From an uncultured Lachnospiraceae bacterium (GTDB lineage Bacteria; Bacillota; Clostridia; Lachnospirales; Lachnospiraceae): 64,000 nt of DNA. The position numbers and the translations under genes are program-made. The notes beneath the pieces were generated by a model. That model searched no databases. It saw only the letters and a list, made by a program, of their open reading frames with translations, and had not been told where the DNA came from. Location of the stretch: positions 62,001-126,000 of the forward strand of contig CANRIV010000002.1 in NCBI GenBank assembly GCA_947630805.1, written 5' to 3'. Below, piece after piece: positions 58,562-64,000 of the stretch (positions are counted from its first letter, which is position 1; each line of letters begins with the position of its first letter).

Positions 58562-61108
58562 GTGATAAAAAGACCAATATTGTTAGCATTATTGTCTTTT
58601 GTACTTGGAGAGGTAATCGCTGTAAGCGGAGGGAAAATCTTGTGGGTTATCCCGATTCTTTTTGGAATGTTGATGATAAGGACCATCACAAAAATGCAGG
58701 CAGGTATTTTTGTGGTGGTTTTTTTGTTTGTAATGATTGGATTTTTAATCAGTGATAATGCGGTAAAGCAAAGAGAGTTTATATATGCTCAAAATGACAG
58801 ACCAGTGATAGTTACAGGAAAAATTGCAAACATTGAGAAAACAAATTTCGGATGGAATTTATTATTGGAACAGTCACAGATAGAGATGAATTCACAAGAA
58901 AAATATTCCAAACTGAAAACGATTCATAAAGCCGGGAAAATAATATTGATGTGCAATGATATTTCGGGGGTAAAGTTAGGAAACAGTATTCGGGGAACAG
59001 GAAAAATCAGCCGGTTTTTACCGGCACAGAATAAGGGGAATTTTGATGCAAAGAAATACTATATGTCGCTTGGTATTTATGGAAAAATAGAAAATCCAAA
59101 GTTTGTGATAGAGGGAAAACATTACGACAGGGTGCGGCATATGCTGTTTGAATTCCGGAAAAAATTAAGCAGTCTGCTTTATGAAATGACAGAAAAAACA
59201 GAAAACCCATTACATCATATAGAAAGGAATAAAGGAGCGCTCTATGCGGCAATATTATTGGGAGAAAAGTCCGAGTTAAATCCGGAAATAAAAGAATTAT
59301 ATTCCGCCGTTGGAATTGCTCATATTTTAGCCATCAGCGGTCTCCATATCAGTCTGATTGGAATGTTTGTCTATGGATGTATGAGAAGAAAATTTTGTTT
59401 TGGAGTGTCCGCCTCCCTGTCTATCTTGCTGGTCTGTGTTTTTGGAGTCATGTCCGGTCTGGGAATTGCGACAGTACGTGCAATGATTATGTTTGCGCTA
59501 AGACTTTTAAGTGAGCTGTTCGGCAGACATTATGATGATATAACGGCAATATCCTTGGCAGGTCTGCTGATTCTTTTGAACAATCCTTTTGCGATTTATC
59601 ATATGGGATTCCAGATGTCCTTTACTGCCATCATTGCCATTACAGTAATCTATCCGCAAGTCAGATACAGCCTACAGAAAAGAGATGAAAAAAAGGATGA
59701 TTGGGAGAGAGAAAATTTACGGGGAAGGAAAAAATGGTATAAAATTTTCAAAGACAGAAAAGAAAAAATGGCGCAGATAATGCTGTTCAGCGTTACGGTT
59801 AGTATTTGTATGAATCCTGTAATAGCATACTATTATTTTCAATTACCAACCTATTCTTTTTTGGTCAATATGATTGTTGTGCCCCTGATGAATCTTGTTG
59901 TTTTTTCGGGAATAGCGGCAGGCGGTGTCTGCTTATGGAGTCCCATGCTGGGAACAATTCTGATATTGCCGGGCTGTGTTGTTTTGGAATGTTATACTCT
60001 GCTTTGTAAAGCGGTAGAAAGATTGCCGTATTCGAATATTATTGTAGGGAAACCCTCGGTCTTTCTGGTAGTAATATATTATATTGTATTGGGGGTTGGC
60101 ATTTGGCTTGTCTGCTTATCAAAAAAGAAATATGAGATAAGACAAAAAGCAAAAGAAGGTATCATAGAAAGCGGAGGAAGAATTTTAACTGGGAAAACAA
60201 AAACTTCTAAAAAGGAAAAAGGGTACTATCGTGTTTACAAAATGATTGTCATAATTATATTGATAAGTGTAACGGTTATATTGTATGTTCCGCGTCATAG
60301 GGAATTTCAAACAACATTTTTATCCGTGGGACAGGGCGATGGTATTTTTGTTCGAACGGACAATGGAGTTAATATTTTTGTAGATGGGGGAAGCACGTCG
60401 GTAAAGCAGGTGGGAAAATACCGAATCATTCCATTTTTAAAATCAGAGGGAGTTAAAAAAATTGAATACGCCGTTGTAACGCATACGGATGCGGATCATA
60501 TAAGTGGATTGCAGGAAATGATAGAGCAATCAGATGCGGGAGGTATTCGGATTGAAAATTTGATTCTTCCTCTGGTAAACGCAAAAAATGTAAGAGAGAA
60601 GAGTAAAGCTTATGGAGAACTAATCAGAAAAGCACAACAAAAAGAAATAAAGGTAATATTATTCTCGAAAGGAGACGGAATCAAATCCGGAACTGTAACA
60701 GTCCGGTGTATTCACCCCTCATCCGATACGCAGGCAGATAATATCAATGATTATTCTATTGTTTTGCATATCGCATATGGACCATTCTCCATGCTGCTTA
60801 CCGGAGATATTTCCTCCGTGCAGGAAACATATTTGACTGATGAGAAACACGGATACACATTATTGAAGGTGGCGCACCATGGGTCAAAATATTCTACATC
60901 AGAAGAGTTTTTAAACAGAATAAAGCCGACTTATAGCATTATTTCTGTAGGAGAACACAATTTGTATGGGCATCCGAGTTCACAGGTGTTGGAGCGTCTG
61001 AAAAAGCGTGGAATTAAAGTGTTAAGAACAGATGAAAATGGTGGAATCACTGTCTTCGTGAGAAAAGGAAAAATAATCATCGAGAAGACAGTTTACGAAG
61101 CAGAATGA
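58562..61108 (+). CDS. comEC: ComEC/Rec2 DNA uptake channel protein
   Basis: The 848-residue protein carries a DUF4131 N-terminus, the membrane Competence domain (GIAHILAISGLHISLIGM near residue 252 and MSGLGIATVRAMIM near 298), and a C-terminal metallo-beta-lactamase domain (about 580-840) with the metal motif THTDADHISG near 640 and AHHGSKYSTSEEF near 772. It forms the inner-membrane channel for single-stranded DNA, while the lactamase part may degrade the other strand. The GTG start at 58562 has AAAGGAGAGC before it. comEA is the other uptake gene seen. Confidence 0.92.
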   Translation: MIKRPILLALLSFVLGEVIAVSGGKILWVIPILFGMLMIRTITKMQAGIFVVVFLFVMIGFLISDNAVKQREFIYAQNDRPVIVTGKIANIEKTNFGWNLLLEQSQIEMNSQEKYSKLKTIHKAGKIILMCNDISGVKLGNSIRGTGKISRFLPAQNKGNFDAKKYYMSLGIYGKIENPKFVIEGKHYDRVRHMLFEFRKKLSSLLYEMTEKTENPLHHIERNKGALYAAILLGEKSELNPEIKELYSAVGIAHILAISGLHISLIGMFVYGCMRRKFCFGVSASLSILLVCVFGVMSGLGIATVRAMIMFALRLLSELFGRHYDDITAISLAGLLILLNNPFAIYHMGFQMSFTAIIAITVIYPQVRYSLQKRDEKKDDWERENLRGRKKWYKIFKDRKEKMAQIMLFSVTVSICMNPVIAYYYFQLPTYSFLVNMIVVPLMNLVVFSGIAAGGVCLWSPMLGTILILPGCVVLECYTLLCKAVERLPYSNIIVGKPSVFLVVIYYIVLGVGIWLVCLSKKKYEIRQKAKEGIIESGGRILTGKTKTSKKEKGYYRVYKMIVIIILISVTVILYVPRHREFQTTFLSVGQGDGIFVRTDNGVNIFVDGGSTSVKQVGKYRIIPFLKSEGVKKIEYAVVTHTDADHISGLQEMIEQSDAGGIRIENLILPLVNAKNVREKSKAYGELIRKAQQKEIKVILFSKGDGIKSGTVTVRCIHPSSDTQADNINDYSIVLHIAYGPFSMLLTGDISSVQETYLTDEKHGYTLLKVAHHGSKYSTSEEFLNRIKPTYSIISVGEHNLYGHPSSQVLERLKKRGIKVLRTDENGGITVFVRKGKIIIEKTVYEAE

Positions 61109-61130
61109 CGGTAGAAAAGGATTTTGTTCA

Positions 61131-61159
61131 TTGACTGTATTTTTTGCGGGGTATATAAT
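61131..61159 (+). promoter_or_regulatory. Promoter upstream of holA
   Basis: TTGACT (61131-61136), 17 bp, TATAAT (61154-61159). It lies between comEC and holA and separates replication genes from the com operon. Confidence 0.75.
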
Positions 61160-61177
61160 GAACGGGAAAGCAGGAAA

Positions 61178-61318
61178 ATGGGAAATTTCAAACCGGAATT
61201 TAGGAATGAACTGAAAGGACAGGCACTTTCGATTAAAATATTGGGAAGCAGAATATCAGGATATGAAGAGGTAATTCGTGAAAACATTATCAGAAGATAT
61301 CAAAACGGGACAATTTAA
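61178..61318 (+). CDS. Possible small protein overlapping the holA start
   Basis: A 46-codon frame with ATG at 61178, AGCAGGAAA just upstream, and a close promoter at 61131-61159. Before the overlap its codon use matches the neighbours. It begins MGNFKPEFRNELKGQALSIK, and overlaps holA by 41 bp in another frame. It could be a leader peptide for translation of holA, or chance. Confidence 0.35.
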   Translation: MGNFKPEFRNELKGQALSIKILGSRISGYEEVIRENIIRRYQNGTI

Positions 61319-62258
61319 AAAGGCATATCTCCTCTGCGGCGAAGAGGAATACCTGAAACGTAATTATAAAAAACAGTTGATAAAAGCCATAGTGGGAGAG
61401 GATACGATTAATCTTGGCATTTACGAAGGAAAAAATATCGATATGGCAGAAGTGATAGACAGTGCGGAGACTGTTCCTTTTTTCGCTCCGTATCGGCTGA
61501 TTGTGATGGAAGATACGGGATTGTTTAAAAGTGGAGGAGAGATTCTGGCAGAGTATATGGACCATATTCCGGAGACAACGATTTTTCTTTTTATGGAGAA
61601 AGAGACAGATAAACGTAGTAAGATGTATAAAGCCCTGAAAGCAAATGGCTATATCTGTGAAATTCATCGACAGAATGAAAATGATATTTCCATCTGGGCA
61701 GCAAAAATGTTTGCTCGGGATGAGAAAAAAATCACAAAAGCCGACATGGCTTATTTTATTTCAAATGTAGGTACGGACATGGAATTGTTGTCCAGAGAAA
61801 TAGAAAAGCTGATTAGTTATGCCGCCGGGAGAAACGTTATTACAAGAGATGATATTGATGCAGTGTGTATCCGCCAGTTAAATGTGCGCATATTCGATAT
61901 GATAGATGCAATATCCGTAAAAAATCAGAAAAAAACGCTGGATTGCTATTATGAGCTGATTTCAGAAAAGGAATCGCCAATGCGTATTCTGTTTATGTTG
62001 GAAAGACAGTTTCATCTGATATTACAGGCTAAAGATTTGGTTGCACGAGGAATAGGAAAAAGTCAAATCGCATTAATGATGGGAGTTCAAAATTTTATCG
62101 TAAATAAAAGTATTTATCAGAGTAAAAATTTTTCTGTAGCGGAATTAAAAGCCGGGCTGGCAGAAAGCGTGAAGACCGAAGAGTTGATAAAGACAGGACA
62201 GATTGCCGAAAACATTGGCGTAGAAATGCTGCTGATAAAATATAGCAGAAAAAATTAG
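61278..62258 (+). CDS. holA: DNA polymerase III delta subunit
   Basis: The 326-residue clamp-loader subunit opens with FKKAYLLCGEEEYLKRNYKK near residue 13. It has the delta family layout of an AAA-like fold (VVMEDTGLF-type strand), a lid, and a C-terminal collar (RILFMLERQFHLILQAKDL). The delta subunit opens the sliding clamp. It starts with GTG at 61278 preceded by GAAGAGG, and comes in the Firmicutes order comEC-holA-rpsT. Confidence 0.9.
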   Translation: MKTLSEDIKTGQFKKAYLLCGEEEYLKRNYKKQLIKAIVGEDTINLGIYEGKNIDMAEVIDSAETVPFFAPYRLIVMEDTGLFKSGGEILAEYMDHIPETTIFLFMEKETDKRSKMYKALKANGYICEIHRQNENDISIWAAKMFARDEKKITKADMAYFISNVGTDMELLSREIEKLISYAAGRNVITRDDIDAVCIRQLNVRIFDMIDAISVKNQKKTLDCYYELISEKESPMRILFMLERQFHLILQAKDLVARGIGKSQIALMMGVQNFIVNKSIYQSKNFSVAELKAGLAESVKTEELIKTGQIAENIGVEMLLIKYSRKN

Positions 62259-62266
62259 AAAAATGA

Positions 62267-62295
62267 TTGACAAGAATTGTATATTTCGTTAGAAT
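62267..62295 (+). promoter_or_regulatory. rpsT promoter
   Basis: TTGACA (62267-62272), 17 bp, TAGAAT (62290-62295), just after holA. Confidence 0.75.
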
Positions 62296-62303
62296 ACAAT
62301 TTA

Positions 62304-62400
62304 GTGTCTGCGCGCGACGTCCGCATTTCCTAAGGCGCAGACGGTGAAACCTGATTTCCAATCTCTCTCAACGGAAATCATAGATGTAATTTTCACGGAG
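62304..62400 (+). promoter_or_regulatory. Structured leader of rpsT
   Basis: In the roughly 110-nt leader GTCTGCGC (62306-62313) pairs with GCGCAGAC (62335-62342), and GATTTCC (62353-62359) pairs with GGAAATC (62373-62379). GTGAAA (62344-62349) can enclose the latter by pairing with TTTCAC near the ribosome binding site. It could be a self-control element bound by S20. Confidence 0.4.
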
Positions 62401-62408
62401 GTGGACAA

Positions 62409-62672
62409 ATGGCTAATATTAAGTCAGCAAAAAAAAGAATTTTAGTTAATCGCACAAAATATGAAAGAAACAAATCAGCAAAGTCTGAAATTAAGACAGC
62501 AGTGAAGAAAGTGGAAGCAGCTGTTACAGCTTCAGACAAGGCTGCAGCTGATACAGCATTAATTGCGGCAGTTAAATTGATTGAAATGGCCGGCTCAAAG
62601 GGAATTTATCACAAGAATAATGTTTCCAGAAAAGTTTCAAGATTAACAAAGTTAGTAAACACAATCGGGTAA
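62409..62672 (+). CDS. rpsT: 30S ribosomal protein S20
   Basis: The 87-residue, basic, helical protein starts ANIKSAKKRILVNRTKYERN, as S20 does, and ends in a conserved GIYHKNNVSRKVSRLTKLVN region. It binds 16S rRNA early in 30S assembly. ACGGAGGTGG lies right before the ATG, a near-perfect ribosome binding site for a highly expressed gene. A structured leader is upstream, and an array of hairpins with a terminator follows. Confidence 0.97.
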   Translation: MANIKSAKKRILVNRTKYERNKSAKSEIKTAVKKVEAAVTASDKAAADTALIAAVKLIEMAGSKGIYHKNNVSRKVSRLTKLVNTIG

Positions 62673-62673
62673 C

Positions 62674-62779
62674 TTTTGAAACGGTAAAGGATAACCGTTT
62701 CAAAACTTTGCTTCGCAAAGCACGCTCCTAACGGAGCTGGTCAAGTACGATTATGAAACACTTGATGTGTTTCATAATC
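62674..62779 (+). repeat. Array of four consecutive perfect hairpins
   Basis: In order: TTTTGAAACGGT (62674-62685) with 62694-62705; CTTTGC (62706-62711) with GCAAAG (62715-62720); GCTCC (62724-62728) with GGAGC (62733-62737); and GATTATGAAACAC (62749-62761) with 62767-62779. The first and last recur as relatives at 8566-8630. A separate terminator follows, so it is not needed for termination. Confidence 0.7.
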
Positions 62780-62799
62780 TATAACTTTTGTGAAAAAAT

Positions 62800-62845
62800 A
62801 AAGGGAAGTTGTACTTTAGTATGACTTCCCTTTACTTTTTTTACA
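62800..62845 (+). terminator. rpsT terminator
   Basis: AAAGGGAAGT (62800-62809) pairs with ACTTCCCTTT (62824-62833), with TACT / AGTA continuing the stem above a 2x2 internal loop. A long T-rich tract follows. Confidence 0.85.
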
Positions 62846-62892
62846 GTTTTTTTTTCAGGATTTTATACAAACATAAAAGGTAAAAATCATTA

Positions 62893-63003
62893 ATGTTACT
62901 TGAAAAAAGAATATCAGGAAGTCTGGGTATTGTATTGACAGTACCTGTAACTGCTTTTGTGGCAGCGAACTGCTGTCATAAAATGATAAAAAGAAATAAA
63001 TGA
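62893..63003 (+). CDS. Possible small hydrophobic protein
   Basis: A 36-codon frame encodes one likely transmembrane helix, GSLGIVLTVPVTAFVAA, then NCCHKMIKRNK. The nearest purine-rich site (AAAAGG) is rather far. It ends 12 bp before a forespore-type -10 element for gpr. Small membrane proteins are often missed, but evidence here is thin. The rest of 62673-63080 is hairpins, terminator and gpr promoter. Confidence 0.3.
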   Translation: MLLEKRISGSLGIVLTVPVTAFVAANCCHKMIKRNK

Positions 63004-63022
63004 CAAAAAACTGTACATACTA
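62994..63022 (+). promoter_or_regulatory. Forespore (sigma-G/F-like) promoter of gpr
   Basis: CATACTA (63016-63022) is an exact sigma-G/F type -10. AAATA (62994-62998), 17 bp upstream, is a partial match to the GNATR -35. No sigma-A promoter is seen. Such control suits a spore protease gene. Confidence 0.55.
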
Positions 63023-63080
63023 ATAGGATAAAAAAACAAATTTTAAGTTATGCCAGACAATGGCAATCAATGGGAGCAGT

Positions 63081-63995
63081 ATGGAAAACAAAAACATATA
63101 TACGGACCTTGCACTGGAGGAACGGGAGCGGTTTAAGAAAAATGTTGAAATTGAAGGAGTCAAAATAGATAAGAAGTATGACAAGAATCTGAAAATGACT
63201 ACTACAGTGGTAGATATTATAAATAAAAATGGTGAAAAAGCCATGGGGAAACCTATGGGAAGTTATATTACAATGGAAACACGGCAATTAAAAAATGCCC
63301 AGGAGGAAAGCCGGAGAAATATTGCTGAAAAATTAATGTCTCATCTTCTGGAAATTACAAAAAATAAAAAGAAAAATAAAATATTGATTGTGGGTCTGGG
63401 AAATTCTCAGGCTACTCCGGATGCCTTGGGTCCTAGAACAATTGATAATATTCAAATTAGCGATGAAATTTACTGCATTTCCCCAGGTGTGCTGGCACAG
63501 ACAGGAATGGAAACGTATTCCGTGATTAAGGGAATTGTCAATGAAATCAATCCGGATTTGATTATTGCGATTGATTCTCTGGCAGCAAGAAATGTGAGAA
63601 GAATTACTACGACGATTCAACTTACGGATACCGGAATTACCCCGGGCTCAGGGATTGGAAATCACAGAAAAGGATTAAACAAAGAGACACTGGGAAAAGA
63701 TGTCATTGCCATAGGGGTCCCGATGGTAGTCAGTGGAGCTACTATTGTGAATGACACAATGGAAAATCTGTTGCATATTCTGGCGACAGTAAAAAAAGAA
63801 AACGATATTTCTAATATTTTAGGAAATTATACCGAACAGGAAAAATATCAGCTTTTTGAGGAATTGTTATCGGAAGAAACAGAACAGATGTATGTGACGC
63901 CAAAAGATATTGACGAAATCGTAGAAAATCTCAGCAAAACAATTTCTCATGGATTAAATCTGTTTTGTTCTAACGTATCTGCCAAGCTCATATAA
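63081..63995 (+). CDS. gpr: Germination protease GPR
   Basis: The 304-residue aspartic-type protease degrades the small acid-soluble DNA-protecting proteins during spore germination. It starts with a short propeptide and the YTDLALEERERF region, which resembles its own cleavage target. NKILIVGLGNSQATPDALGP near 103-122, LIIAIDSLAARNVRR and TDTGITPGSGIGNHRKGLNK are typical GPR stretches. The ATG at 63081 has GGGAG 4 bp upstream; an ATG at 63060 gives a longer, unlikely form. Its place after rpsT is the classic Firmicutes order. It marks the host as a spore former. The stop lies 5 bp before the window end. Confidence 0.95.
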   Translation: MENKNIYTDLALEERERFKKNVEIEGVKIDKKYDKNLKMTTTVVDIINKNGEKAMGKPMGSYITMETRQLKNAQEESRRNIAEKLMSHLLEITKNKKKNKILIVGLGNSQATPDALGPRTIDNIQISDEIYCISPGVLAQTGMETYSVIKGIVNEINPDLIIAIDSLAARNVRRITTTIQLTDTGITPGSGIGNHRKGLNKETLGKDVIAIGVPMVVSGATIVNDTMENLLHILATVKKENDISNILGNYTEQEKYQLFEELLSEETEQMYVTPKDIDEIVENLSKTISHGLNLFCSNVSAKLI

Positions 63996-64000
63996 TGTAT

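Overview
The window looks like a chromosomal segment of a low-GC, spore-forming Gram-positive, most likely a Lachnospiraceae-type member of the Clostridia. The grounds are a spore protease gene (gpr) in the conserved Firmicutes order comEA-comEC-holA-rpsT-gpr, a T-box leader, lipoproteins with Gram-positive lipoboxes, AT-rich DNA with TTGACA/TATAAT promoters and GGAGG ribosome binding sites, and secreted proteins ending in lysine-rich fibronectin-like modules. No phage, transposon, CRISPR array, tRNA or rRNA gene was seen. The content is mostly core metabolism and informational genes, and the unusual items are embedded among them.

Layout. 1-2.7 kb: end of a cysteine synthase gene, an O-acetylhomoserine sulfhydrylase and an iron-type alcohol/glycerol dehydrogenase. 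2.7-6 kb: a tryptophan T-box (readable UGG specifier) controlling a three-gene ABC transporter of the TrpXYZ type. 6-8.6 kb: LicD enzyme, acyltransferase and a cytidylate-kinase-like protein. 8.8-14.5 kb: a giant secreted metallophosphoesterase, a SecB-like protein, a gap with a candidate small RNA, and a P-loop kinase. 14.6-19 kb: gltX, a UvrD-type helicase, a DUF1292 protein and an SH3 protein. 19-24 kb: folate operon folC-folE-folP-folBK, then pheA. 24-26.6 kb, minus strand: a hydrolase and an ABC-F ATPase. 26.8-32.7 kb: a GH13-family protein lacking its catalytic residues, TraX, trpS, a Pr6Pr membrane protein, an acetyltransferase and a histidine phosphatase. 32.8-41 kb: a type II topoisomerase pair (parE/parC type), a cell-wall glucosaminidase, a HAD protein lacking its nucleophile and a PrsA-like foldase. 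41-44.3 kb, minus strand: YfhO and GtrA membrane proteins. 44.6-50.7 kb: argG divergent from argC-argJ-argB-argD. 50.8-54.7 kb: a DUF2130 protein, a Na/Pi cotransporter and a small DMT transporter. 54.7-64 kb: comEA, a two-component system, a GerMN lipoprotein, comEC, holA, rpsT and gpr.

How the genes work together. The arginine genes cover most of ornithine synthesis plus the citrulline-to-argininosuccinate step. The fol genes run from GTP to polyglutamylated folate. The Trp T-box ties transporter expression to uncharged tRNA-Trp. ComEA and ComEC form a DNA-uptake module whose operon has acquired a sensor/regulator pair and a GerMN lipoprotein.

Most worth a second look: (1) a GH13 debranching-type protein in which all conserved catalytic positions are replaced; (2) a HAD phosphatase-family protein without the nucleophilic Asp; (3) a promoter-to-terminator unit with no gene at 13.46-13.65 kb; (4) an array of four consecutive hairpins after rpsT, two of which recur at 8.57-8.63 kb; (5) a G8 tract in licD; (6) the two-component system inside the com operon; (7) a SecB-like chaperone; (8) a pheA terminator that is also the 3' coding end of the convergent hydrolase. 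All functional calls rest on reading motifs and family resemblance, with no database search.
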